From assembly GCF_021390435.2 (NCBI RefSeq), contig NZ_JAJVCN010000003.1, positions 1,617,501 through 1,681,500 of the forward strand: a stretch of 64,000 nucleotides of DNA, read 5' to 3'. The DNA is from Kibdelosporangium philippinense. Lineage in GTDB: Bacteria; Actinomycetota; Actinomycetes; Mycobacteriales; Pseudonocardiaceae. The position numbers and the translations under genes are program-made. The notes under the pieces were generated by a model. It had not been told where the DNA came from. It saw only the letters and a list, made by a program, of their open reading frames with translations, and did not search any database. Each line of letters begins with the position of its first letter. Within the stretch, counting starts at the first letter, position 1. Below, in pieces: positions 1 to 7,862 of this stretch.

Positions 1-2817
1 CCGCGGACTCGGTCGTCGCTGCTGTCCGACGCGCTGGCTTTGTGGCGTGGGCCCGCGCTGGTGGACTTCGCAGACGAGCCGTTCGCCATCCCGGTGATCC
101 AACGGCTCACCGAGGAACGCCTAGTCGCCTTCGAAAAGTGGGCCGAAGCGCGACTCGAACTGGGTGAGCACGCCCCGTTGGCCATCGAACTCACCGAGTT
201 GGTCGCCGCGCATCCACTGCGTGAACGGTTACGCGCGCTCCAACTCCGCGCGCTTTACCGCGCAGGCAGACAAACCGAGGCACTGGACAGCTACCGACAG
301 CTGGTCACGGTCCTGGACGACGAATTAGGCCTGACTCCCAGTCCAGAACTGGTCGCGCTGCACTCGAAGATCCTGCAGCAGGATCCGGCACTGGGCAGTC
401 CGTCAGTGCCGCGGACAAACCTGCCTGAACCACTGACCGAACTGGTCGGCCGTGACGCGGCCGTGCAGTCGATCCTGTCGCTGATCGGTGAAACCCGGTT
501 GGTCACCCTGACCGGCCCCGGCGGCGTGGGCAAAACACGGCTGGCCCTGCAGACCGCACGACAGGTCCAGGAAGCATGGCTAGTCGAGTTCGCGGGCCTC
601 GAACAACACGGCACACCGGAGACGTGCCCGCGTGACGACCTCGTCGCCGAAGTCACCGCGGCCACACTCGGAATCCGGGACGAGCAGATCGCCGTACTCG
701 ACCGCCTGGCCGGATCCCTGTACACCAAGGAAATCCTGCTGGTACTGGACAACTGCGAAGGCCTGATCGACTCGATCGCCCGACTGGCATCAACGCTGCT
801 GCATGCCGCACCACGGCTGCGCATCCTGGCCACCAGCCAAGAACCGCTAGGCGTAGCAGGCGAAGTGGTGTGGAACGTCCCACCGCTGGAGGTACCAAGC
901 GCAGCAACAGCCGAGGCCGACGACGTCCGAGCATTCAGTGCCGTACAACTCTTCGTCGCGCGGGCATCAGCCGCCTCCCCCGGATTCACCCTCAACGCAA
1001 ACAATGCGGCGGACATCGCGGCAATCTGCCGCCGACTCGACGGAATCCCGCTAGCGCTGGAACTCGCGGCAACCAGAATCCGCGCACTCGACACAAGCGC
1101 GCTCCTCGCCCGCCTCGATGACAGATTCCGCCTACTGGCAAGCGGAAACCGCAGCGGCCCACCCAGGCAGAGAACGCTGCGCGCGATGATCGACTGGAGC
1201 TGGCAGCTCCTGTCTCCAGCAGAACAGGCGGTCCTCCGCAGACTGGCCGTCCACGTAGAAGGCACAACCCTGGCGGCAGCCGAAGCAATCTGTGCCAGCG
1301 AAGACATCGACGCGGCCGACGTAATGACCCACATAGCCAACCTCGTCGACCGCTCGCTAGTCGTCGGCGGCCCCCGCTACCGCCTACTCGAATCGGTAGT
1401 GGCGTACAGCATCGAACAACTCCAAACTGCAGGCGAACTAGACGAAATCCGCCTCCGCCACGCTGAGTACTACATCAAGCTGGCCGAAGAAGCCGACACG
1501 AAGCTCCGTACAAACGAACAGCGTTCATGGCTCGAACGCATCGACCTGGAAACAGCCAACCTCCGCCGAGCGCTGGAAACCGTTCTCCTGCAACGACACG
1601 CACACCTAGCCCTCCGGCTGGTCAAAGCAATGACCTGGTACTGGTTCCTCCGCGGCCGGATAAACGAAGCCCGCCGGGCAATCCGCCAAGCCCTTGACCT
1701 CCCAGGCGAAGCCCAAGACCTGCCGTCAACTGTGCTGGCATGGGACGCGGGACTAGCGATCCTGGCAGGTGAAGTCGCCAAGGACATCGAAGTCGCGTAC
1801 GACATCAAGAACCCAACCGACCGCGCAATGGCACTGTGGTTCCTTGGCTACGTAACGACAACCATAGGCGGCGTCCCCACAACCGAACTCATGAGCACCC
1901 AAGCACTATCCGAGTTCGAAGCCCTGAACAACAACTGGGGAACAGCGGTCACACTGATCGACCGCGTCACCCACCACAAAGCCCGCGGCGACTTCACCGC
2001 TGCGGAACGCGACACCACCCGCAGCGCGAAACTGATCGAACCCCTCGGCGAGCGCTGGGCGCAACTCCAGGTCAGCTTCATGGTCGGCACCCTCGCGGAG
2101 ATAGCAGGAGACTACGCGCGAGCGGCCCAAGTCCACCGCGAAGGCCTGAAGATGGCCGAAGAACTCAACCTGACCCCAGAAATCAGCTACCAACTCTCCT
2201 GGCTGGGCCGGATAGCCCTGCTCGACGGCGACCACGACGAAGCATGGGACCTGCATTCCCGAGCACATCGAATAGGCCTGGAAAACGGCTTCAAACCAGC
2301 CGAGATGTACGCCGAGACAGGCCTTGCCCTCATCGCGAGGAGAGCAGGAAACCTTGACGTGGCGGAAAAGCACCTGCGCAGCGTGCTGGCCTGGCATCAG
2401 GACCAAAACTACGAATCCGGAAGCACCCTGATCCTCGCAGAGCTGGGCTTCGTAGCAGAACACCGAGGAAACGCAGAAGAAGCCCGAACCCACCACCAAG
2501 CAAGCCTAACGATCGCACAAGAAGGCAACGACCCCCGCGCGGTGGCCCTTGCACTGGAAGGCCTGGCAGGAGCAGAAGCCCTAGCCGGAAACCACACCTT
2601 GGCGACTCGCCTGCTGGGAGCGGCAACACAGGCCCGCGAATCAGTAGGCCACCCGCTGCCAAGAGGCCAACGCCAAGACATAGACCGCATAACGAAAGCG
2701 GTGCAAGCGGCCCTCACCCCGGACAAGTTCGCAGCGGAGTTCCAACGCGGAAAGAAAACCCCACCAGCCAACCTGATCCCAAGCAATCAGAAACCCACAT
2801 CAGCGACGGCGCCATAG
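1..2817 (+). CDS. AfsR/SARP-like STAND regulator (BTAD + NB-ARC + TPR), 5' partial
   Basis: The reading frame is open to the first base, so the N-terminal DNA-binding winged helix lies outside the window; 938 residues are visible. The first ~115 residues are the end of a bacterial transcriptional activation (BTAD) helical domain. An NB-ARC ATPase follows, with P-loop GPGGVGKT at about residue 172-179 and a Walker B-like LLVLDNCEG about 75 residues later. A winged-helix/linker region comes next, and helical TPR-like repeats fill the last ~450 residues. Such proteins are ATP-dependent signal-transducing transcription factors that often control secondary metabolism. No LuxR-type C-terminal domain is visible. 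No neighbour gives an obvious target. Family assignment is firm; the regulon is unknown. Confidence 0.9.
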   Translation, partial: PRTRSSLLSDALALWRGPALVDFADEPFAIPVIQRLTEERLVAFEKWAEARLELGEHAPLAIELTELVAAHPLRERLRALQLRALYRAGRQTEALDSYRQLVTVLDDELGLTPSPELVALHSKILQQDPALGSPSVPRTNLPEPLTELVGRDAAVQSILSLIGETRLVTLTGPGGVGKTRLALQTARQVQEAWLVEFAGLEQHGTPETCPRDDLVAEVTAATLGIRDEQIAVLDRLAGSLYTKEILLVLDNCEGLIDSIARLASTLLHAAPRLRILATSQEPLGVAGEVVWNVPPLEVPSAATAEADDVRAFSAVQLFVARASAASPGFTLNANNAADIAAICRRLDGIPLALELAATRIRALDTSALLARLDDRFRLLASGNRSGPPRQRTLRAMIDWSWQLLSPAEQAVLRRLAVHVEGTTLAAAEAICASEDIDAADVMTHIANLVDRSLVVGGPRYRLLESVVAYSIEQLQTAGELDEIRLRHAEYYIKLAEEADTKLRTNEQRSWLERIDLETANLRRALETVLLQRHAHLALRLVKAMTWYWFLRGRINEARRAIRQALDLPGEAQDLPSTVLAWDAGLAILAGEVAKDIEVAYDIKNPTDRAMALWFLGYVTTTIGGVPTTELMSTQALSEFEALNNNWGTAVTLIDRVTHHKARGDFTAAERDTTRSAKLIEPLGERWAQLQVSFMVGTLAEIAGDYARAAQVHREGLKMAEELNLTPEISYQLSWLGRIALLDGDHDEAWDLHSRAHRIGLENGFKPAEMYAETGLALIARRAGNLDVAEKHLRSVLAWHQDQNYESGSTLILAELGFVAEHRGNAEEARTHHQASLTIAQEGNDPRAVALALEGLAGAEALAGNHTLATRLLGAATQARESVGHPLPRGQRQDIDRITKAVQAALTPDKFAAEFQRGKKTPPANLIPSNQKPTSATAP

Positions 2818-3081
2818 CATCGGCAGCCGGTCTAGAAAACCCACACCAGACACACCGCCACGGGCCCACGACCCACCAAGAAACCCATCCCCAACCTCAC
2901 CCCGACAAACCACAACGCACACCGGACACGACGCCACACCACCCACACCCCAACGAGGAAGCCCGGGACCCCGAGCGGCTAGAAACCCGCCGCCACAGCG
3001 CACCAGCGCCCGCGTCCAGCCGTTTGCCTACTTCTGCGCCTCAGCCAGACTCCAAGCCAAGCCCGCCCCAGCACCCACCAC

Positions 3082-3549
3082 CTAGCCGTGAGCCTCAGCC
3101 AAAGTCTCAAGCGCCCGATCAGCGTGCCCATTCATATCCAGCTCGGAGTGCACAACCGCAAGCACCTTGCGATCCACCCCAATCACAAATGTCATCCGCC
3201 GATTCTTCAACGCTCCAAACCCGATCTTCCGCCGAACCCCCAACTGCTCAGCGACCACACCATCCACATCGGACAGAAGTGGATAGTCGAACTCGTGCTT
3301 GTCCGAGAACTCCCGCTGCCTGTCCACACTGTCCCCGCTAACGCCCACCCGCTGTGCGTTGTACTGCGCGAACTCCGCGGCCAGGTCACGGAAGTGGCAC
3401 GACTCCATCGTGCATCCACGGGTCATCGCGGCCGAGTAGAAGAAAAGCACCACTGGGCCTTTCTCAAGGAACTCCGTCAGCCGTCGTGGCGTTCCCGTCG
3501 AATCCGGTAGTTCGAAGTCTTCCACCAGGTCACCGACGGCCACGCCCAT
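3082..3549 (-). CDS. bcp: Peroxiredoxin, PrxQ/Bcp type
   Basis: A 155-residue thioredoxin-fold peroxidase that would reduce hydroperoxides in the cytoplasm. The peroxidatic cysteine is C46 in TRGCTMESC and the resolving cysteine is C51, the five-residue spacing typical of PrxQ/Bcp proteins. The start was set at the ATG at 3549 because a strong Shine-Dalgarno (GGAG) lies a few bases upstream; a longer frame to 3597 adds 16 residues with no family counterpart. Length matches the family (about 150-157). The usual motif before the first cysteine (DxTPG) is replaced by AMTRG, a modest departure. It stands alone, with the AfsR-like gene converging on it. Confidence 0.9.
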   Translation of the reverse strand: MGVAVGDLVEDFELPDSTGTPRRLTEFLEKGPVVLFFYSAAMTRGCTMESCHFRDLAAEFAQYNAQRVGVSGDSVDRQREFSDKHEFDYPLLSDVDGVVAEQLGVRRKIGFGALKNRRMTFVIGVDRKVLAVVHSELDMNGHADRALETLAEAHG

Positions 3550-3746
3550 GAGATCTCCTTCATCAACAGCTGCAGGGGAATGCAGCTTATCGCTCACACG
3601 ATCGGGTGCTTCTCACTACCAGGCCTTTCCCGCCGAGGCATCAAGAAGACATAAAGGAATCCGCCGAACGCGTCAAAACCTCGCCAGTGCGAGAGGCCAC
3701 CGGTCGATTACCGTGGGTGAATCGACAGGTGAGAGGTGCCAAGGAC

Positions 3747-4100
3747 ATGAACAGATGGCCGAGGATCTCCGGTGCACTGGGATCCGCGGCAGGCTTCGGG
3801 GCGGGCATCTTCGCGACCTTGGTCGCATCGCTGGCCGGTGCCAACACGCACACCGAGATCGGCTTGTTCGCCCTCGCCTTGGCCGTCGCCGGAGTCTCGG
3901 CGATCACCACCGTCGTCGGCGCGCTCGCGACCTGCGTGCAGTGCTGGTTGCTGTACGCGGGCTTCGTCGTCGGCCGGTCTGGTTCGCTTGTGCTCGACGA
4001 CGCGTCAGCCGAAACCGCAGGCTTGTTCACCATCATCGCGTTGGCCGCGACCGGCATCGCGGGCGGCGGCACGACTGTGCGAGCGCGCTTGAGCCGCTGA
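3747..4100 (+). CDS. Small four-helix integral membrane protein, unknown function
   Basis: 117 residues, mostly hydrophobic, with about four predicted membrane segments (residues ~8-30, 35-55, 57-75 and 93-110) separated by short loops, and a basic C-terminus (VRARLSR). The ATG at 3747 is preceded by AAGG at close spacing; in-frame upstream starts from 3606 would add a charged, low-quality extension. I do not recognise a family. It is divergent from the peroxiredoxin, and the next gene starts 59 bp downstream on the same strand, so co-transcription with the 4160 and 4532 genes is possible. No catalytic motif is visible. Confidence 0.6.
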   Translation: MNRWPRISGALGSAAGFGAGIFATLVASLAGANTHTEIGLFALALAVAGVSAITTVVGALATCVQCWLLYAGFVVGRSGSLVLDDASAETAGLFTIIALAATGIAGGGTTVRARLSR

Positions 4101-4159
4101 GCAGCCACCTCTCCCCCGGAGGGGTTAATTCGATTTGCTCACACCGCCATTGACCGCCA

Positions 4160-4516
4160 ATGATCGAACACGTGTTCGAGCGCGAAGGTAGACTGGCGGC
4201 CGAGGAGATCCGGACGGCATCCGACCGGTTACGAGAACTGGGCCGCAGGGCCGCGCCCGGAGTGTGGCGCGCGGTCGACGAAGGCGCGTTGATCCGCCTG
4301 CTCGGCCGCGAGGACCACGAAGTCGCCGTACTCACAGGATTGTGGGCGCCGAGCACAGCCGAATACCTCACCGCGGTCGCCCCAGCCACGGCATACAACG
4401 TCGCCGAACTGATGTGGCTCAGCGAAAGCTTTGTCCGCCAGGGAGAACTACCCACACGTCTACGAGAAGCCTTGCTACGAATCGCCCGGGGGCTAGAGTC
4501 GAACACATCGACGTAG
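4160..4516 (+). CDS. Small hypothetical protein
   Basis: 118 residues, soluble, predicted mainly helical, rich in Arg, Glu, Leu and Ala. No recognisable motif, signal peptide or membrane segment. It ends 15 bp before the amidohydrolase start, which suggests an operon. The start is uncertain: the ATG at 4160 has no clear ribosome-binding site and a GTG lies 12 bases further in. Codon use looks like that of neighbouring real genes, which is the main support for it. I cannot assign a function. Confidence 0.5.
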   Translation: MIEHVFEREGRLAAEEIRTASDRLRELGRRAAPGVWRAVDEGALIRLLGREDHEVAVLTGLWAPSTAEYLTAVAPATAYNVAELMWLSESFVRQGELPTRLREALLRIARGLESNTST

Positions 4517-4531
4517 ACAGCGGGGGGACGC

Positions 4532-5815
4532 ATGGATCGTCGCGCCTTTCTTCGATGGCTTGGCATTGGCGTGGCGGTACTGCCCACAGCGGCAAGCGCC
4601 GTCACGGAATCGACCGACATCACCGTGCTCACAGGCGGAACGCTGATCGACGGCACCGGCGCGCCAGCCACGAAAGACACGACAATAGTTCTACTCGGCG
4701 ACCAGATCGCGTGGACAGGCCCGCCCGCCCAGTTGCCACACGCGGATGGCGCACGTGTGCTCGACATCCGCGGCAAATACGTCATCCCAGGCCTGTGGGA
4801 CATGCACACCCATGACGGCGTCGACGAGACGATGACGCTTCCGCTGCACATCGTCAACGGCGTAACCAGCGCACGAGAAATGTGGGGCTTCGATGCGACC
4901 CACCGGGTCCGTGACCGCATCAACCGAGGCAAGCTGCTCGGACCACGATTCACCATCGCCAGCCCGGTCATCGACGGCAAACACTCGAGCTGGCCGACGT
5001 CAACCCAGGTCGTTACGGCTGACCACGCACGCACCGCGGTTCGTCGCGCAAAGGCTGCAGAAGCCGACTTCCTCAAGATCTACTCGTTTCTCTTGCCCGA
5101 GGCATACCTCGCCCTGATCGACGAGGCCAGAAAAGTCGGCTTGCCCTTCGCAGGACACCAACCAGCCCGGATCCCAGTGCGTCAAGTGATCGCCGACGGC
5201 ATGCGCAGCTACGAACACCTGTATCAGATGTCGCTGGCAACATCCCGTGACGAAGAAACACTCCTGCAGCGGCTCGTCACTACACCGATCAACCCAACCA
5301 GTCCCCGCGCGTTCTGGGCCGTGATAGACGAAGTGGACCGAGCAGCTTCCTTGTCTCACAGCCCATCCAAAGCCGCCGACCTCTACGACAGAATGACACG
5401 CGCCAACACATGGCAGTGCCCAACCTTGACTGTGCTCAGGGCCGTGTCGTCCCCGCCGGGAACCTTCGCCAATGATCCACGGCTCATCTACATCCCCCAA
5501 GAAACCAGGAAGAACTGGGCCGACAAAATCAGCCTGATGGCACCCTCAACACCGGATGCGGTGACAGAACAACGCAGGTACTTCCAGTTCCAGCTCAACA
5601 TGATCAACGAAATGGAACAGAGCGCACCAAGATCCTGGCCGACGTGGCAGCCGAAGCCGGGAAACCACAACCACAGGGTGCGGTTAGACCGACGTGCTGC
5701 CATGTCAGCAATTAGATCTATTGGCCGAAAAACCCTTGCCGCAAACAGTGGCTCCAGATCCAGCCAATGGCCGGAATCTGGCCCTGCTCGCACAGCGGTC
5801 ATGTCCAGCCATTGA
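4532..5815 (+). CDS. Tat-exported amidohydrolase (prolidase/imidazolonepropionase-like), 3' end decayed
   Basis: The N-terminus carries a twin-arginine signal (RRAFLR followed by a hydrophobic stretch ending in ASA near residue 23), and a GGGG-rich ribosome site precedes the ATG. Metal-site residues of the amidohydrolase superfamily are visible: HTH at 92-94, the bridging lysine in FLKIY (K182), H209 in AGHQ and H229 in YEHL. The family's last essential motif, a GTD aspartate near residue 350, is absent; after INEMEQ the sequence turns into low-similarity, Arg/Ser-rich residues to the stop. In the +1 frame the same DNA reads RTKILADV, resembling the missing family segment, so a frameshift plus deletion is likely. 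Probably inactive. Confidence 0.75.
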   Translation: MDRRAFLRWLGIGVAVLPTAASAVTESTDITVLTGGTLIDGTGAPATKDTTIVLLGDQIAWTGPPAQLPHADGARVLDIRGKYVIPGLWDMHTHDGVDETMTLPLHIVNGVTSAREMWGFDATHRVRDRINRGKLLGPRFTIASPVIDGKHSSWPTSTQVVTADHARTAVRRAKAAEADFLKIYSFLLPEAYLALIDEARKVGLPFAGHQPARIPVRQVIADGMRSYEHLYQMSLATSRDEETLLQRLVTTPINPTSPRAFWAVIDEVDRAASLSHSPSKAADLYDRMTRANTWQCPTLTVLRAVSSPPGTFANDPRLIYIPQETRKNWADKISLMAPSTPDAVTEQRRYFQFQLNMINEMEQSAPRSWPTWQPKPGNHNHRVRLDRRAAMSAIRSIGRKTLAANSGSRSSQWPESGPARTAVMSSH

Positions 5816-5828
5816 CCGGAAATCTGCC

Positions 5829-6959
5829 CTACCTCGAGCACGCTCCCAGGTTTTCCCATTGGGCCGTCACACCTGGCTCGGAACCTTGCGTCCACCAACG
5901 AGCCCGCCACAGCCGTCCGTTGTGCTTGACCCGCTGGTTCTCCAAGTACACCGTGGCCCATTGCCAGGCTGGGGCGTTGGTGCAGTCAGGCGGGTTGGTC
6001 GGCGGCGGCGGTTCGGTCGGCGGCGGTGTGCCGCAACTGCCGACCAAGTCATCCTTGAACCGCACGCCTGAGCCGCGGAATGTTCCGGCTTGGGCGACGG
6101 CTTCGGCTGGGGTGAGGACGCGGTTCTTGCCGTAGTACACCCAGTCGACCTGCTCGTGATACGTGCTCAGGCCGCCGCTGTGCTGAGTGAGGTCGATGAA
6201 CCAGTGGTTGAAGTTCAGCGACATCAGCTGCCGCGGGTACACGCTGAGTTCCTGACCGTCAACGAAGATCGTGCTGTGATCGCCGTTCAATCGACCGTCC
6301 ACATAGTACTTCACGTGGCCGCCCGACACGGTGGCGACGACCGTGTGCCAGCCGGACATGCTCGCGGTTTGCTTGTCGTACTTGTTCTTCGACACCCATG
6401 GTTCCAACTGGTATGTGTGCCACGAGGTGTGGAAGTTGACCGGCCACACCGGCTCGCCCCAGCCGCCGTTGGGCAGGTATTCGGCGAAGTCGAGCTCGCT
6501 GTACAACGGGTCGTTGTCGTAGCGCAGCGGGCTGATGGTGAAGAACGTCTGGTTGACCCGGTCGCCGTCGGCGCCGCTCACGGGTGCGTCGGCGAACTTG
6601 ATCCGAGCGGCGTACGTGCCTTCGAAGAACCGCCTTTCGTTCTGCAGCAACTCCGTGTGTTTCGTTCCGCTCGCTGTGCCGTCTGTCGATGACGCCAGTT
6701 GCACGGCCTTGTCGCCGTCGACAGTCGGGAACGTGATGTTCTCGGGCGTCCACCTTGCACCGGGCACGCCTGGGCCACCGGCGTCGGCTCGCGCGGACCA
6801 GCCGTGCGCAGCCAAAGTCGGGTCGGTATGGGACGTGTAATGGAAGTCGTCAAACAGCTCGCCGCAGGCGGCGCTCGCCTGGGACGACGCCGTCGCAGTC
6901 GCGGGGGCGAATGTGGCCAGCAGAGCCACGACCACCGCGGTGATTCTTGATCCGGACAT
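5829..6959 (-). CDS. Secreted GH16-like glycoside hydrolase with C-terminal CBM5/12
   Basis: 376 residues. A Sec signal peptide covers about residues 1-28. The catalytic domain contains ELDFAE (E155, D157, E160), the ExDxxE nucleophile/acid-base signature of clan GH-B/GH16 endoglycosidases. A Pro/Thr linker (around residue 325) joins a ~45-residue carbohydrate-binding module of the CBM5/12 type, with the aromatic pattern WQWATVY, RWWTQG and a terminal WENLGAC. It probably cleaves an extracellular beta-glucan or related polymer, and the CBM type hints at chitin-like material. Start at 6959 is favoured by GAGGAA upstream and by the signal peptide; the frame extends to 7058 without one. It is divergent from the GntR gene, with repeated half-sites between them. 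Confidence 0.85.
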   Translation of the reverse strand: MSGSRITAVVVALLATFAPATATASSQASAACGELFDDFHYTSHTDPTLAAHGWSARADAGGPGVPGARWTPENITFPTVDGDKAVQLASSTDGTASGTKHTELLQNERRFFEGTYAARIKFADAPVSGADGDRVNQTFFTISPLRYDNDPLYSELDFAEYLPNGGWGEPVWPVNFHTSWHTYQLEPWVSKNKYDKQTASMSGWHTVVATVSGGHVKYYVDGRLNGDHSTIFVDGQELSVYPRQLMSLNFNHWFIDLTQHSGGLSTYHEQVDWVYYGKNRVLTPAEAVAQAGTFRGSGVRFKDDLVGSCGTPPPTEPPPPTNPPDCTNAPAWQWATVYLENQRVKHNGRLWRARWWTQGSEPGVTAQWENLGACSR

Positions 6960-7010
6960 GGGTTCTTCCTCGAGTCGCAGGGGAGCCTCGCAGAGAGCCG
7001 GCCGGCCGTA

Positions 7011-7054
7011 ACTGGTAAACTCCACCTGTTGACCAGAGTTGTCAATAGGTAAAC
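7011..7054. promoter_or_regulatory. Candidate operator cluster upstream of the GH16 gene
   Basis: Three related half-sites lie 50-95 bp upstream of the GH16 start: GGTAAAC at 7014-7020, GTTGACC at 7028-7034 and GGTAAAC at 7048-7054. The same two half-sites recur as an inverted pair upstream of the hexosaminidase (9350-9367). TTGAC and GTCAA within 7029-7045 also form a short dyad. This supports co-regulation, probably by the adjacent GntR protein; that assignment is inference. Confidence 0.45.
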
Positions 7055-7100
7055 ACAATCCGCTTCTTCCCAGCTCGTAGGCGAGTTGCCTGGTCAGTTA

Positions 7101-7118
7101 TTGGTATAGGTTGGTACC
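7101..7118. promoter_or_regulatory. Tandem TTGGTA repeat upstream of gntR (possible autoregulatory site)
   Basis: TTGGTATAGG is followed directly by TTGGTACC, two copies of TTGGTA at 10-bp spacing, about 35-50 bp before the GntR start. ATTGGTA is shared with the palindrome upstream of the GH20 gene (AATTGGTAAAC), so the same regulator may bind both. GntR/HutC regulators of amino-sugar use commonly autoregulate through TGGT/ACCA-type sites. Confidence 0.35.
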
Positions 7119-7151
7119 CTTCGCTGTGCGCGCGCAGCGAAAGGAGTGCCG

Positions 7152-7862
7152 GTGAAGCGGTCCGAGGTACGCGAACAGCTGCGTCAGCTGATCAACTCGC
7201 GGCAGCCGGGCGAGGTGCTGCCCTCCGAGCGCAACCTCAGCGAGCAACTGGGCGTGTCCCGGCCGACGTTGCGTGCCGCCATGAGCGACCTCGCCAAGGA
7301 CGGCCTGCTGGTGCGCGAACACGGGCGCGGCACGTTCACCGGCACACGCAAGATCGCCCAGGAGATGTCGCCGATGCCCAGCGGCGAGTTCAACGCGCCA
7401 CCCGCGGACGGCACGTGGTTCAGCCGCGTCGTCGAGTTCACCACGCAGGTCGCGGGCGCCCGGCTCGGCCAGCGCCTGCAGGTCTCACCGAGCACAGAAC
7501 TGGTGCACGTCACCAGGATCCGCATCGTCGACGACAGCCCGATGGCGATCGAGCGCATCCTGCTGCCCGCCGAGCTCGTCCCCGAAATCGCCCCCGCTGA
7601 TTTCGAGTCCGGCTCGCTGTACGAGCTGCTGCGCATCCGATATGAAGTTGTCGCAAGCAAAGCCGTGCAGACGACCGAACCGACGGTCACCGATCCGGCG
7701 GAGTCCGAACTGCTCGGCGTGCCGCTGCACGCGCCCGCTTTGCTCTTCGAACGCACCACAAGGGACACAACCGATCGCGTGATCGAATACACCCGGTCCA
7801 TCTATCGCGGGGACCGGTACCGCATCACCACCCACCTCACGTTCGATCATACCTCGGGTTAG
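7152..7862 (+). CDS. GntR/HutC-family transcriptional regulator (DasR/NagR-like)
   Basis: 236 residues. An N-terminal GntR winged helix-turn-helix (LPSERNLSEQLGVSRPTLR, about residues 20-45, ending in HGRGTF near 60) is joined to a UTRA ligand-binding domain (about residues 85-230, ending ITTHLTFDH). This architecture is typical of regulators sensing phosphorylated sugars such as glucosamine-6-phosphate. GTG at 7152 is chosen because AAGGAG lies five bases before it; the earlier GTG at 7146 overlaps that site. It sits between a secreted glycosidase and an intracellular hexosaminidase, so it probably controls amino-sugar polymer use. Its last 26 bases overlap the convergent GH20 gene. Confidence 0.88.
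   Translation: MKRSEVREQLRQLINSRQPGEVLPSERNLSEQLGVSRPTLRAAMSDLAKDGLLVREHGRGTFTGTRKIAQEMSPMPSGEFNAPPADGTWFSRVVEFTTQVAGARLGQRLQVSPSTELVHVTRIRIVDDSPMAIERILLPAELVPEIAPADFESGSLYELLRIRYEVVASKAVQTTEPTVTDPAESELLGVPLHAPALLFERTTRDTTDRVIEYTRSIYRGDRYRITTHLTFDHTSG

Noticed and set aside
2818..3081. Possible small gene between the AfsR-like and peroxiredoxin genes (minus-strand frame 2800-3003)
   Set aside because: Gly/Arg-rich translation without ribosome site; overlaps the end of the AfsR-like gene. The gap is C/A-rich but shows none of the array motifs.
5488..5961. 157-codon minus-strand frame overlapping the amidohydrolase 3' end and the GH16 C-terminus
   Set aside because: Overlaps two better-supported genes and consists of their antisense/out-of-frame readings; internal repeat WLDM/WLDL arises from the 22-bp DNA repeat.
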